This document shows positions 1 to 7,832 of a stretch of 8,762 nucleotides of DNA, one piece after another. A model generated the notes under the pieces. It searched no databases. It worked only from the letters and a program-made list of their open reading frames with translations, and had not been told where the DNA came from. The translations under genes and the position numbers were made by a program. The first letter of the stretch is position 1, and each line of letters begins with the position of its first letter. The stretch covers positions 1-8,762 of the forward strand of contig RFLL01000432.1 of the NCBI GenBank assembly GCA_003693905.1. Direction: 5' to 3'. The DNA comes from Alphaproteobacteria bacterium. Lineage in GTDB: Bacteria > Pseudomonadota > Alphaproteobacteria > Kiloniellales > J153.

Positions 1-1017
1 ACGGCGCACTGCCCGCAAAGCGGCGAAGGCCAGCGACGTGGCATCGGGCACCCGCCCGCCGCCGCCGATGCCGCACGGGTCGCTCAACATCTCGTGCAGC
101 GGCAGGCCGACCCGCCGCCGGGTCATCTCGACCAGGCCCGACGGTCGCATGGCGTGGATGCGCACCGCCCGCCCGTCATCGGCAAATCCGCGTTTCAGGG
201 CGGTGACCACATCGGCTCGGGTCCGGGCATCGGGCGGAGTCAGAAAGTCGATCACGATCAGCCCCGACAGATTGCGCAGTCGCACCTGACGGGGAATTTC
301 CGCCGCCGCTTCCAGGTTGACGACCCGGGCCGCCCGCCCCGCCCCTGCCGTGGCATCATGTCCGGTGTCGACGTCGATGGCGCACAGGGTGCGCACCGGC
401 TCGATCAGCAGCGCACCGCCACCGGGCAGCGGCACCCGCGGGTGCAGCAGGGCTTCGATGGCCGCCTCGACACCTGCGCGTTCGAACAGCGGCGCCGGTT
501 CCAGATCCAGGACCAGACGCGCCCGCAGGTGCGGCCGATCGGCCAGCCGTCGCCTGGCCGCGGCGAAAATCTGCGGATCGTCGATGCGGATTTCATCCAC
601 CGCTTCGAGACGGGCCAGCGCGGCCATGACGGGATCCTCGGCCGGGCGCAGCAGTGCCGGCGGCGTGGCGGATTGGGCCGCCGTGGCCAGATCGGCCGGA
701 ATGTCACCGCGCCGTGCGCTCAGGCGTGCGCCCTTGTCCGCCGTCGGCTCGCGCCGCACCCGAACCACGACGGCGTCGCCCTGCGACAGGCCCCGCGGCG
801 CTTCATCCAGCGGCAGAAACCCGGGCCGCGCCAGACCGACGTCGACGAAGGCGGCATTGCGTGGCCGGTCGACCACGCCGACCCGCCCCAGATAGACGTT
901 GCCGGCGAGCGACGGACGGTCGTCGCGGGCGACGATCAGATCGACCAGCCGTTCCCCCTCGATCCACGCCGCGCGCCGTTCGCCGGGCAGCGCGGAGATC
1001 AGCAGTCGCCGCGACAT
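1..1017 (-). CDS. rng: Ribonuclease E/G family protein, short form (3' end beyond window)
   Basis: Single-strand-specific endoribonuclease family acting in RNA decay and rRNA maturation in the cytoplasm. The ATG at 1017 opens 339 codons that are still open at the left edge. An S1-like segment lies at about residues 39-100 (GNVYLGRV, AAFVDVGLARPGFLPL). The catalytic DNase I-like core holds the two metal-binding Asp, D215 in CAIDVDTG and D257 in LIVIDF, followed by MRPSGLVEMTRRR near residue 290. Compared with E. coli RNase E from memory, the stretch between the S1 part and the core is much shorter, and the IVRTAG element carrying the 5'-sensor residues is absent. At the zinc-link position the sequence is SDPCGIGG, so only one Cys (C315) of the usual CPxC is present. 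The start overlaps the 3' end of maf by 19 bp and has no strong Shine-Dalgarno, which suggests coupling to maf. Family assignment is firm; the symbol rng rather than rne is inferred from length and position. Confidence 0.9.
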   Translation of the reverse strand, partial: MSRRLLISALPGERRAAWIEGERLVDLIVARDDRPSLAGNVYLGRVGVVDRPRNAAFVDVGLARPGFLPLDEAPRGLSQGDAVVVRVRREPTADKGARLSARRGDIPADLATAAQSATPPALLRPAEDPVMAALARLEAVDEIRIDDPQIFAAARRRLADRPHLRARLVLDLEPAPLFERAGVEAAIEALLHPRVPLPGGGALLIEPVRTLCAIDVDTGHDATAGAGRAARVVNLEAAAEIPRQVRLRNLSGLIVIDFLTPPDARTRADVVTALKRGFADDGRAVRIHAMRPSGLVEMTRRRVGLPLHEMLSDPCGIGGGGRVPDATSLAFAALRAVRR

Positions 1018-1667
1018 GTTGTCAGCGGCGTCGTATACGCCTCCCCCGGCACATTCGCGGCCGGCCACACCCAGCCAAGACCGTTCAGCAGCGCCACCGT
1101 TTCGACCAGCGGCAGGCCCACGACATTGGGATAGGAGCCGTTGATCCACGGAATGAAGGCCGCGGCACGGCCCTGAATGGCATAGCCGCCGGCCTTGCCG
1201 CGCCATTCACCGCTGGCCAGATAGCGCTCCAGCTCGATCGCGTCGAGGCGCTTGACGGCCACCACGGTGGTCACCAGGCGTTCGGCCCGGCGCCCGTCAG
1301 GGGCACAGACGACGACCCCGCCCAGGACCCGGTGGCGGCGTCCCGACAGCAATTCCAGACACCGGCGCGCCGTCGCCCTGTCGTCCGGCTTGGGCAGAAT
1401 GCGCCGGCCCACCGCCACCACCGTATCGGCAGCGAGGACGAAGGCGCCCGGGTGACGCGGTGCTACGGCATCGGCCTTGGCGCGCGCGATGCGCCGGGCA
1501 TAATCGGCAGGGCGTTCGCGGGGGTGGGGTGTTTCGTCGATAGCCGCCGGATCGACGTGGGCCGGTTCGATCCCGATCTGGCGCAGAAGCGCCCGGCGCC
1601 GGGGCGAAGCCGAAGCCAGCACCAGCGGACCCGCCGTGCGTACCGGTGCGCTTGCGGCGGCAGCCAT
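999..1667 (-). CDS. maf: Maf-family nucleotide pyrophosphatase (YhdE type, dTTP/UTP)
   Basis: Hydrolyses non-canonical or excess nucleoside triphosphates to monophosphate and pyrophosphate, a house-cleaning enzyme of the cytoplasm. The 222-residue product shows the Maf signature ASASPRR at residues 18-24, the LAADTVV motif with metal-binding D81, GKAGGYAIQG at 157-166 and GSYPNVVGLPL at 177-187. The GGYAIQG form is that of the YhdE branch (dTTP, UTP and modified UTP) rather than the YceF branch (m7GTP), so I infer dTTP/UTP specificity. The ATG at 1667 follows the infA stop by 17 bp. Family members usually end just after the segment matching LLNGLGW (about residue 199). Here about 23 further residues follow, reaching 19 bp into the RNase E/G gene. 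The tail may only be sequence drift tied to that overlap. Confidence 0.93.
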   Translation of the reverse strand: MAAAASAPVRTAGPLVLASASPRRRALLRQIGIEPAHVDPAAIDETPHPRERPADYARRIARAKADAVAPRHPGAFVLAADTVVAVGRRILPKPDDRATARRCLELLSGRRHRVLGGVVVCAPDGRRAERLVTTVVAVKRLDAIELERYLASGEWRGKAGGYAIQGRAAAFIPWINGSYPNVVGLPLVETVALLNGLGWVWPAANVPGEAYTTPLTTCRGDC

Positions 1668-1684
1668 GGCCCGGAATCCGGGCC

Positions 1685-1903
1685 TTACTTGTAGCGGAAG
1701 GTGATGCGACCCTTGGTCAGGTCGTACGGCGTCATCTCGACGTTCACGCGATCGCCGGCGAGCACGCGGATGCGGTGCTTGCGCATCTTGCCCGCGGTGT
1801 GAGCGAGAACCTCGTGATCGTTGTCGAGCTTGACGCGGAACATCGCGTTCGGCAGCAGTTCAACGACCGTGCCTTGAAATTCCAACAGATCTTCCTTTGC
1901 CAT
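1685..1903 (-). CDS. infA: Translation initiation factor IF-1
   Basis: IF-1 binds the ribosomal A site on the 30S subunit during initiation. The 72-residue protein ([11 protein letters not shown] to RITFRYK) has exactly the usual bacterial length and is one OB/S1-fold domain, with the conserved [23 protein letters not shown] region (written here only as a label for residues 31-53). The open frame extends further upstream, but the ATG at 1903 is chosen because it gives the canonical MAKED start and is preceded by GAGGAG. That Shine-Dalgarno sits only 3 nt from the ATG, somewhat tight. The gene is first of the infA-maf-rng block and has its own likely promoter at 2049-2077, giving a leader of about 140 nt. 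The preceding gene on the same strand is the phosphatase-like gene. Confidence 0.97.
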   Translation of the reverse strand: MAKEDLLEFQGTVVELLPNAMFRVKLDNDHEVLAHTAGKMRKHRIRVLAGDRVNVEMTPYDLTKGRITFRYK

Positions 1904-1952
1904 ATACTCCTCATACTCCGTTGCTGGACGGATCGACACGCGCAAAGGAAAC

Positions 1953-1966
1953 CGGTCCCGGGACCG
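1953..1966. repeat. 14-bp perfect palindrome in the infA leader
   Basis: The sequence CGGTCCCGGGACCG is a perfect inverted repeat. In the predicted infA transcript it can fold as a 5-bp stem (CGGTC/GACCG) with a CCGG loop. A further AAGG/CCTT pairing is possible across a GTTT bulge. It sits about 50 nt upstream of the infA start codon. It may be an operator or an RNA element, and chance is also possible in such GC-rich DNA. Confidence 0.5.
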
Positions 1967-2048
1967 CCTTCGCAAGAGCACCGGAAAAGGCCCGGCCCGC
2001 CCGTGCCCGGTCACGTCAAATTGCAAAACACCAAATACTTGGGGCAGG

Positions 2049-2077
2049 ATAATACCCGACGGGACGGACCGCGACAA
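2049..2077 (-). promoter_or_regulatory. Predicted sigma70-type promoter for infA-maf-rng
   Basis: On the minus strand, TTGTCG (2077-2072, 4 of 6 to the -35 consensus) is followed after exactly 17 bp by TATTAT (2054-2049, 5 of 6 to the -10 consensus). Transcription would start near 2042 and give a leader of about 140 nt before infA. Prediction from sequence only. The local AT-rich context and position in the largest gap before infA support it. Confidence 0.6.
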
Positions 2078-2179
2078 ATCCTCCGGATGCGGCCGTTGCG
2101 CGGTCGATTCGACATTTGAAGATAGGTCGATGGCGGCGCGTTGCAAGAGCCGGGGTCCCCAGAGGAGCGCTCCGACGAC

Positions 2180-2623
2180 TTAAACCACAGGTTTAAGATC
2201 AAGAGGAAACCTCTTTTCTATTCTGCGTTTCAGATCGTCTCGGATAGCACGATAGGCATCCAGGCGCACCTCCCGGCTGCCTTCGATGATCGACGGATCC
2301 ATGGTCGGCCAGAATTCCACCTCGCAGGCCATGGTCCGGGTCATCTCCACCGCCCGGTGTTGCGCCTCCGGCGACAGGGAAATGATCAGGTCGTAGGACG
2401 TATCCTCCAGGTCGTCGAAGGACTTGGCCCGGTGGCGCGACAGATCGATGCCGATCTCGTCCATGACCTCGACCGCGAAGGGGTCGATCTCGCCGGCGCG
2501 CACCCCCGTCGAATCGACATAGATACGGTGGCCGAGCAGGTGCTTGAGCAGCGCCTCGGCCATCGGCGAACGCACCGCGTTCAGGGTACAGGCGAACAGA
2601 ACGGCCCCGGGAAGGTCGTGCAT
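2180..2623 (-). CDS. Low-molecular-weight protein tyrosine phosphatase family protein
   Basis: A 147-residue protein of the LMW-PTP/ArsC-like fold. The phosphate-binding loop is CTLNAVRS, matching C-x5-R-S with nucleophile C12 and R18. The family's general-acid Asp is probably D109 in TMDPS. The only other Cys is C100, so the cysteine pair used by thioredoxin-linked arsenate reductases (pI258 ArsC type) is not visible. Phosphatase activity is therefore more likely than arsenate reduction, and the true substrate is unknown. The open frame runs further upstream, but the ATG at 2623 places the loop at the usual distance from the N terminus. It lies 8 bp after the UPF0262 stop, with a GGGG-type ribosome-binding sequence. 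The pairing of this gene with UPF0262 between hisD and infA is a recurrent alphaproteobacterial arrangement from recall, suggesting a shared role not yet named. Confidence 0.88.
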   Translation of the reverse strand: MHDLPGAVLFACTLNAVRSPMAEALLKHLLGHRIYVDSTGVRAGEIDPFAVEVMDEIGIDLSRHRAKSFDDLEDTSYDLIISLSPEAQHRAVEMTRTMACEVEFWPTMDPSIIEGSREVRLDAYRAIRDDLKRRIEKRFPLDLKPVV

Positions 2624-2631
2624 ACCCGCCC

Positions 2632-3123
2632 CTATCCCCGGATATGAAGCACGCAGATCAACGTGAACAGGCGCCGCGCGGTATCGAAATCCATCTCGAT
2701 CTTGCCGCTCAGGCGCTCGCGCAGCAGTTCCGATCCTTCGTTGTGCAGCCCGCGTCGGCCCATGTCGATGGCTTCGATCCTGGACGGGCTGGCGGTGCGA
2801 ATGGCCTGGTAATAGGTCTCGCACACGGCGAAGTAGTCCTTGACGATGCGCCGGAACGGCAACAGCGGCAACGTGACCGTGGCCACCGGGTCCGCGGATT
2901 CAGTGCGGATGTCGAAGACGAGGCGGTTTTCCGCGATCGACAGGTGCAGGTGATAGGGGCCGCAGTCGCATCCGACCGGCGCGAAGTAGTTGTCCTCGAT
3001 CAGGTCGTAGATGGCGACGGCGCGCTCGTGCTCGACGTCGGGATTGCGACGCACCACCGTACGCTCGTCGAGCTCGATGTGGACGATACGCTGATGCGTG
3101 CGGTCCGGATCACGTTCGCTCAT
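2632..3123 (-). CDS. UPF0262 family protein, function unknown
   Basis: A 163-residue cytoplasmic-looking protein without signal peptide or membrane segment. It matches the alphaproteobacterial UPF0262 family by recalled features: RIVHIELDE near residue 12, [12 protein letters not shown] at 30-41, FAPV then [18 protein letters not shown] at 55-72, and [17 protein letters not shown] at about 122-138. A C-x-C pair (C52, C54) lies between two of these blocks. I do not know a biochemical function. The ATG at 3123 is preferred since it gives the usual family length. A GTG at 3150 in frame would add 9 residues and leave 11 bp to hisD instead of 38. The gene follows hisD and precedes the phosphatase-like gene by 8 bp, so it is probably co-transcribed with both. 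Confidence 0.88.
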   Translation of the reverse strand: MSERDPDRTHQRIVHIELDERTVVRRNPDVEHERAVAIYDLIEDNYFAPVGCDCGPYHLHLSIAENRLVFDIRTESADPVATVTLPLLPFRRIVKDYFAVCETYYQAIRTASPSRIEAIDMGRRGLHNEGSELLRERLSGKIEMDFDTARRLFTLICVLHIRG

Positions 3124-3161
3124 CAGCCCGCCCCGCCCCTGCAATACCACGTGCGCCCGGC

Positions 3162-4466
3162 CTAGCCGTCACGCGGCCGGTCGAGCCGGATCGCCACCGA
3201 CAGCGCATGGGCGTCGAGTCCTTCGGCGCGGGCCAGTGTCATCGCCGTCGGGGCCAGATGCGCCAGAGCCGCCGGCGTGCAGCCGATGAGCGAGCTGCGC
3301 TTCATGAAATCCAGCACCGACAGACCGGATGCGAAGCGGGCGCTGCGTCCGGTCGGCAGGACGTGGTTCGGCCCGGCCACGTAGTCGCCGATGACTTCGG
3401 GCGTATGGCGACCGAGGAAGATGGCCCCGGCATTGCGAATGCGCGCCGCCAGCGCGTCCGGGTCGGTGACGGCCAGTTCCAGATGCTCGGGTGCGATGCG
3501 ATCGACCAGGGCCGGCACCTCGGCCATGTCGGGCACGACGATGATGGCACCGTGGGCGTCCCAGCTTTCCGCCGCCGTCTCGCGCCGCGGCAGAGTATCC
3601 AGCAGGCTGTCCACGGCCGCCGCCACGGCATCGGCGAAGGCTTCGTCATCGGTGATCAGGATGGCCTGTGCCGCGGTGTCGTGCTCGGCCTGCGATAACA
3701 GATCGGCGGCGATCCAGGCGGGATCGTTGTCGGCGTCGGCGACGACCAGAATCTCCGACGGGCCGGCGATGGTGTCGATGCCGACGACGCCGAACACCTG
3801 ACGTTTGGCCTCGGCGACATAGGCGTTGCCCGGCCCGACGATCTTGTCGACCGGAGGAATGGTCTCGGTACCGTAGGCCAGCGCCGCAATCGCCTGCGCA
3901 CCGCCGATGCGGTAAACCTCGGTGATGCCGGCCAGTTGCGCGGCGGCCAGGACCAGGGGGTTGAGCTGCCCGTCCGGCGCCGGCACCACCATGACCCGCC
4001 GCTTCACGCCGGCGACCTTGGCCGGCAGAGCATTCATAAGCACCGACGAGGGATAGGCGGCCGTACCGCCGGGCACATACAGCCCGGCCGCGGCCACCGG
4101 CGTCCACCGGTGACCGAGGCGCACCCCCGCCTCGTCCCGGTAGTCGAGATCGGTCGGCATCTGGCGCCGGTGGAAGGCTTCGATCCGCTGCGCCGCCGCG
4201 GCCAGGGCGGCCACCGTCTCGCGCGGGCACTGCGCCGCCGCGGCGTCGATTTCGTCCTCGGGCACGCGCAGCTCGGCCGGGCTCAGCGTACAGCGGTCGA
4301 AGCGCGCGGTATAGCGGATGACGGCGCCGTCGCCTTCGCGGCGCACGTCGTCCAGAATCGTCGCAACGATACGCCCGACATCGGCCTGCGAATCGCGGGC
4401 GACGTTCAGGAAGGCACGAAACGCTTCGGCGAAATCGGCGCGTGCAGCATCCAGCCTATGCGGCAT
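3162..4466 (-). CDS. hisD: Histidinol dehydrogenase
   Basis: Catalyses the last two steps of histidine synthesis, oxidising L-histidinol to L-histidine with two NAD+, as a zinc enzyme. The 434 residues equal the usual length. Residues matching the known active site are visible: Q259 and H262 in [12 protein letters not shown], the E327-H328 acid-base pair in APEHLEL, D361 in [13 protein letters not shown] and H420 in [12 protein letters not shown], so all four zinc ligands are present. [18 protein letters not shown] (209-226) and [14 protein letters not shown] (231-244) are further family blocks. The ATG at 4466 is chosen because GGGAGG stands 6 nt ahead of it and the family length fits. The frame stays open to a possible start at 4502. 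The gene overlaps the end of hisG by 11 bp, implying translational coupling of the two histidine genes. Confidence 0.97.
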   Translation of the reverse strand: MPHRLDAARADFAEAFRAFLNVARDSQADVGRIVATILDDVRREGDGAVIRYTARFDRCTLSPAELRVPEDEIDAAAAQCPRETVAALAAAAQRIEAFHRRQMPTDLDYRDEAGVRLGHRWTPVAAAGLYVPGGTAAYPSSVLMNALPAKVAGVKRRVMVVPAPDGQLNPLVLAAAQLAGITEVYRIGGAQAIAALAYGTETIPPVDKIVGPGNAYVAEAKRQVFGVVGIDTIAGPSEILVVADADNDPAWIAADLLSQAEHDTAAQAILITDDEAFADAVAAAVDSLLDTLPRRETAAESWDAHGAIIVVPDMAEVPALVDRIAPEHLELAVTDPDALAARIRNAGAIFLGRHTPEVIGDYVAGPNHVLPTGRSARFASGLSVLDFMKRSSLIGCTPAALAHLAPTAMTLARAEGLDAHALSVAIRLDRPRDG

Positions 4467-5127
4467 CGGCGGCCTCCCGGAAGCGCTCGATCCAGCCACC
4501 AAGGGCGGCGGCGCGGGTCTTGAGCGCGGCGCGATTGACGATCAGGCGCGAAGTGATCTCGGCAATCACCTCGACCTCGACCAGATCGTTGGCGGCCAGG
4601 GTGGCGCCGCTGGAAACCAGATCGACGATGCGCCGGCACAGGCCGAGGCTGGGCGCCAGTTCCATGGCACCGTTCAGCTTGATGCATTCCGCCTGTACAC
4701 CGCGGGCGGCGAAATGGCGGCGGGTGATTTCGGGGTACTTGGTGGCAACCCGGATATGGCTCCACCGCGCCGGATCGTCATCGCGCACCAGATCGCGCGG
4801 CTCCGCCACCGACAGGCGGCAGTGGCCGATGTTCAGATCGACGGGCACGTAAAGTTCGGGGTAGTCGAACTCCATCAGCACGTCGTTGCCGGCGACGCCG
4901 AGATGTGCCGCTCCGAAGGCGACAAAGGTGGCCACATCGAAGCTGCGCACGCGAATGATATCGAGACCGGGATCGTTGGTCGCAAAACGCAGGCGGCGAT
5001 TGCCTTCGTCGGCAAACGCCGGCTCCGGCTCGATACCGGCGCGCGCCAGAAGCGGCGTCAACTCACGCAGGATGCGCCCCTTCGGCACAGCCAGGATCAG
5101 GTTTTCGTTCGCGCTCACGGTGTCCAT
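4456..5127 (-). CDS. hisG: ATP phosphoribosyltransferase catalytic subunit, short form (HisG-S)
   Basis: Catalyses the first step of histidine synthesis, joining ATP and PRPP to give phosphoribosyl-ATP. At about 223 residues it is the short form, lacking the C-terminal regulatory ACT-like domain of the long form. Such enzymes need HisZ, a histidyl-tRNA-synthetase-like partner, which is not in this window. Motifs seen are LAVPKGRIL (12-20), [10 protein letters not shown] (77-86) and the PRPP loop [14 protein letters not shown] (169-182). The start is uncertain. ATG 5127 has AGGA almost touching it, GTG 5118 has the same AGGA about 10 nt away, and TTG 5145 would overlap the stop of the DUF2948 gene as TTGA with an AGGA 6 nt upstream. 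The 3' end overlaps hisD by 11 bp. Confidence 0.95.
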   Translation of the reverse strand: MDTVSANENLILAVPKGRILRELTPLLARAGIEPEPAFADEGNRRLRFATNDPGLDIIRVRSFDVATFVAFGAAHLGVAGNDVLMEFDYPELYVPVDLNIGHCRLSVAEPRDLVRDDDPARWSHIRVATKYPEITRRHFAARGVQAECIKLNGAMELAPSLGLCRRIVDLVSSGATLAANDLVEVEVIAEITSRLIVNRAALKTRAAALGGWIERFREAADAA

Positions 5128-5141
5128 TTCCTCGGGCGCGC

Positions 5142-5759
5142 TCAAGCCTTGTCCTGTTCCGGCGTATCCGGCTCATCCGGGTCCAACGGCACCGCCTCGT
5201 CGTGCGAAGGGCGCCACCGGGTCGGCCACGGCTCGCCGAGGTCTTCCAGATGACAGCGAATGCGCGCCACCTCGAGGCGGACCTCGGCGCCGCCGGAAAA
5301 GATCAGCGTCACCGCCCCCTCGGCGGCGTGAACCGTCAACAGATTGAGGATCTGGTCCTTCTGGCGCGGGTCGAAACCGCGCACCCGCACCCGGGTCACC
5401 GAATCGAAACAGATGCCGCAATTGACCCGCTGGTGCGGCGGTTCCGTCGCCTCGTCGCCCTCGTCCACGAACGGCGCATCGCCGGTCCCGGCCGGCGGTT
5501 GCGTGGCCGCGATATCGCGCGCCGGAACGGATCGTTCCCACCGGAAGCGATTGGCAACCATGACGAAACGCCGCTCGGCCCTGAGGTAGGCGATATCGGT
5601 GACCGGCACCAGAGCATCCTGCAGACACGCCGCGATGGTATGCAGATCCTCGGCATCGCGGGCACGCAGTTTGAGCGGCAGCGGCGCCGTCGTACGCCCG
5701 GCCCCCTGAGCGGTCCCCTCATCGCCGTTGCGGGTCCCGTTTGCCTGTCCTCTGCTCAT
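5142..5759 (-). CDS. DUF2948 family protein, function unknown
   Basis: A 205-residue protein recognised as DUF2948 by [20 protein letters not shown] (29-48), [11 protein letters not shown] (49-59), [13 protein letters not shown] (63-75) and [21 protein letters not shown] (about 123-143). No signal peptide or membrane span is seen. The first 28 residues are polar and low in complexity. The middle (about 86-110) is a variable acidic and proline-containing linker, and the C terminus is an acidic [11 protein letters not shown] tail. Function is unknown. Its place between murA and hisG is typical for alphaproteobacteria from recall, so a link with envelope or histidine metabolism is possible but unproven. 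The ATG at 5759 lies 12 bp after the murA stop with a modest AAGAAAG ribosome-binding sequence. Confidence 0.87.
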   Translation of the reverse strand: MSRGQANGTRNGDEGTAQGAGRTTAPLPLKLRARDAEDLHTIAACLQDALVPVTDIAYLRAERRFVMVANRFRWERSVPARDIAATQPPAGTGDAPFVDEGDEATEPPHQRVNCGICFDSVTRVRVRGFDPRQKDQILNLLTVHAAEGAVTLIFSGGAEVRLEVARIRCHLEDLGEPWPTRWRPSHDEAVPLDPDEPDTPEQDKA

Positions 5760-5771
5760 CTTTCTTGCGAC

Positions 5772-7055
5772 TCACTGGATCCGTTCGATATCCGCACCGC
5801 AGGCCGCGAGCTTGGCTTCCAGCCCTTCATAGCCGCGGTCGAGATGATACACCCGGTTGATGATCGTTTCGCCCCTCGCGGCCAAGCCGGCCACGACTAG
5901 GGAAACGCTGGCGCGCAGGTCGGTGGCCATGACCTCGGCCCCGGTCAGCGCCGGGCGCCCGCGCACCATCGCCGAGGCGCCGTGCACGTTGATGTTGGCG
6001 CCCATGCGGCACAGCTCCGGCACGTGCATGAAGCGGTTCTCGAAAATCGTCTCGGTGATCATCGCCGCCCCGTCGGCCAGCGCCATCAGCGCCATGAACT
6101 GCGCCTGAAGATCGGTCGGAAACCCGGGAAAGGGTTCGGTCATGACGTCGACGCCGCGCACCGGCCCGCCGGTGCGCGTCACATGGATGCCGCGTTCGCT
6201 TTCCCGCACACTGACGCCGGCCTCGCCAAGCAGTTCGGCCACGGCACGCATGTGCTCCAGCCGGGCGCCCAGCAACTCGACCTCGCCGCCGGTGATCGCC
6301 GCCGCCATGGCATAGGTGCCGGCCTCGATGCGATCGGGGATGACCCCGTGCTCGGCCCCGTGCAGACGCTCGACCCCGTGAATGGTCAAGGTATCGGTGC
6401 CGATGCCTTTGATACGGGCGCCCATCTTGACCAGGCAGTGGGCAAGATCGGTGACCTCCGGTTCGCGCGCGGCGTTGACCAGACGGGTTTCGCCGCGGGC
6501 GAGCGTGGCCGCCATCATCAGGTTCTCGGTCGCACCGACCGACACCGCGGGGAACACGACCTCGGCCCCGACCAAGCCGCGCGGCGCACGGGCATGGATG
6601 TAGCCCTCGCGCAGCTCGACCTCGGCGCCGAGCAGGTTGAGCCCCTTGATGTGCAGATCGACCGGCCGGGTGCCGATGGCGCAACCGCCAGGCAGCGACA
6701 CCTCGGCCCGTCCGGCGCGCGCGACCAGCGGCCCCAGCACCAGCACGCTGGCGCGCATCTTGCGCACCAGATCGTAGGGCGCGCGGGTGCTGACGATGTC
6801 GCGCGCGCGCAGTTCCAGCACCCGCCCAGTGTGGCCGCCGTTGCCGGCGGCACCGTTCATGCGGATTTCGGCCCCGTGCTGGACCAGCAGATTGGCCAGC
6901 GTCGTGATGTCGACCAGATGCGGCAGGTTGGACAGCGTCAGCGTTTCGTCACTGAGAAGGCTGGCCGCCATCAGCGGCAGAGCCGCGTTCTTGGCGCCGC
7001 TGATCGCAATCTCGCCGTGCAGCGGCCGACCGCCGCGAATTCGAATTTTATCCAT
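5772..7055 (-). CDS. murA: UDP-N-acetylglucosamine 1-carboxyvinyltransferase
   Basis: Transfers enolpyruvate from PEP to UDP-GlcNAc, the first committed step of peptidoglycan synthesis in the cytoplasm. The 427 residues match the family (about 420). Key residues visible: K22 and N23 in [10 protein letters not shown], catalytic C125 in [16 protein letters not shown]315 in [10 protein letters not shown], and R381 and R407 in the DLRAS and HLDRGYE segments. Having Cys rather than Asp at position 125 predicts normal sensitivity to fosfomycin at the target level. The frame is open for 30 codons upstream into dcd, but [16 protein letters not shown] is the family start, so ATG 7055 is used. It lies 31 bp downstream of the dcd stop. 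No strong Shine-Dalgarno is seen (GCGGAC at a distance). Confidence 0.98.
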   Translation of the reverse strand: MDKIRIRGGRPLHGEIAISGAKNAALPLMAASLLSDETLTLSNLPHLVDITTLANLLVQHGAEIRMNGAAGNGGHTGRVLELRARDIVSTRAPYDLVRKMRASVLVLGPLVARAGRAEVSLPGGCAIGTRPVDLHIKGLNLLGAEVELREGYIHARAPRGLVGAEVVFPAVSVGATENLMMAATLARGETRLVNAAREPEVTDLAHCLVKMGARIKGIGTDTLTIHGVERLHGAEHGVIPDRIEAGTYAMAAAITGGEVELLGARLEHMRAVAELLGEAGVSVRESERGIHVTRTGGPVRGVDVMTEPFPGFPTDLQAQFMALMALADGAAMITETIFENRFMHVPELCRMGANINVHGASAMVRGRPALTGAEVMATDLRASVSLVVAGLAARGETIINRVYHLDRGYEGLEAKLAACGADIERIQ

Positions 7056-7086
7056 CAGGGATGTCCGCTTTGCCGCAAGGCCCGGC

Positions 7087-7641
7087 TCACAGCTTGGGCA
7101 GGGTGATGCCGCGCTGGCCCATGTATTTGCCGGCGCGATCGGCATAGCTGACTTCGCACGGGCCCTCGCCTTTCAGAAACAGGAACTGGCACGCCCCTTC
7201 GTTGGCATAGACCTTGGCCGGCAGCGGCGTGGTGTTGGAGAATTCCAGCGTCACGTGCCCTTCCCATTCCGGCTCCAGCGGTGTCACGTTGACGATGATG
7301 CCGCAGCGCGCATAGGTCGACTTGCCGAGGCAGATCACCAGCACGTCGCGCGGGATGCGGAAGTATTCCACCGTACGCGCCAGCACGAAGCTGTTGGGGG
7401 GGATGATGCACACGTCGCTGCGCCGCTCGACGAAACTGGTCTCGACGAAGTGCTTGGGATCGACGACCGCGTTGTCGACGTTGGTGAAGATCTTGAACTC
7501 GGCCGCCACCCGCGCGTCGTAGCCGTAGGAGCTGAGCCCGTACGAGATCACCCCTTCGCGGCGCTGGGCCTCGACGAAGGGGTCGATCATGCCGTGCGTC
7601 GTGGCCATGTCGCGGATCCAGGAATCGGGCATGATGGGCAT
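7087..7641 (-). CDS. dcd: dCTP deaminase
   Basis: Deaminates dCTP to dUTP, feeding dTMP synthesis; a trimeric cytoplasmic enzyme of the dUTPase fold. The 184 residues fit the alphaproteobacterial form. Seen are [13 protein letters not shown] (33-45), GKSTYARCG (106-114) at the position of the E. coli GRSSLAR substrate loop, catalytic E133 in TLEFSN, and the C-terminal [14 protein letters not shown] that closes over the nucleotide. I recall the GKSTYAR variant from many alphaproteobacterial and Bacteroidetes enzymes, so it is not a defect. ATG 7641 is preferred. A GTG at 7659 in frame would add 6 residues. The gene is first of the dcd-murA block, with a predicted promoter at 7803-7831 and so a leader of about 155 nt. 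Confidence 0.97.
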   Translation of the reverse strand: MPIMPDSWIRDMATTHGMIDPFVEAQRREGVISYGLSSYGYDARVAAEFKIFTNVDNAVVDPKHFVETSFVERRSDVCIIPPNSFVLARTVEYFRIPRDVLVICLGKSTYARCGIIVNVTPLEPEWEGHVTLEFSNTTPLPAKVYANEGACQFLFLKGEGPCEVSYADRAGKYMGQRGITLPKL

Positions 7642-7802
7642 GTCAGGTGGGCCTTTCACCCCTGGCGCAAGTTGGCCGCCCGTTCGTTGGCGGCGCGGCA
7701 GATCCCGCCGCGGCGCACCGGCCTCGGGGCGGATGACATCGGCGAAGCCCGGGCGTCCGGCCGTGCGGTACCGGTCGCGCGTGGTTCTTTTCTTTCGCCG
7801 CG

Positions 7803-7831
7803 TTTCTACTGTATCGCCCCCCCGGTCTCAA
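7803..7831 (-). promoter_or_regulatory. Predicted sigma70-type promoter for dcd-murA array
   Basis: On the minus strand TTGAGA (7831-7826, 5 of 6 to the -35 consensus) is followed after exactly 17 bp by TAGAAA (7808-7803, 4 of 6 to the -10 consensus). The start site would be near 7796. The spacer contains a run of seven G. The position, in the only sizeable gap before dcd, supports it as a main promoter for dcd, murA, DUF2948, hisG and hisD. Sequence-based prediction only. Confidence 0.6.
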
Positions 7832-7832
7832 G

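Larger units (their letters stand above)
1904..2179 (-). other. Intergenic leader region upstream of infA
   Basis: This 276-bp gap separates the phosphatase-like gene from infA and is the longest gap inside the array after the one upstream of dcd. It is visibly more AT-rich than its surroundings around 2005-2060. It holds a promoter (2049-2077) and a 14-bp palindrome (1953-1966). Near 2149-2160 there is a GGGGTCCCC palindrome just downstream of the phosphatase stop, but no T-run follows it, so I do not call a terminator. No coding frame here resembles a protein I know. Confidence 0.6.

Noticed and set aside
94..1134. Plus-strand 346-codon open frame at the left end
   Set aside because: Antisense to the RNase E/G gene, whose catalytic motifs are clear; low-complexity Arg/Gly/His-rich product.
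2149..2175. Possible terminator after the phosphatase-like gene
   Set aside because: A GGGGTCCCC palindrome and a GAGCGCTC palindrome are present, but there is no T-run downstream on the minus strand.
5982..7106. Plus-strand 374-codon open frame opposite murA
   Set aside because: Its His/Gln/Asp-rich composition is typical of antisense of a GC-rich coding frame; murA is unambiguous.
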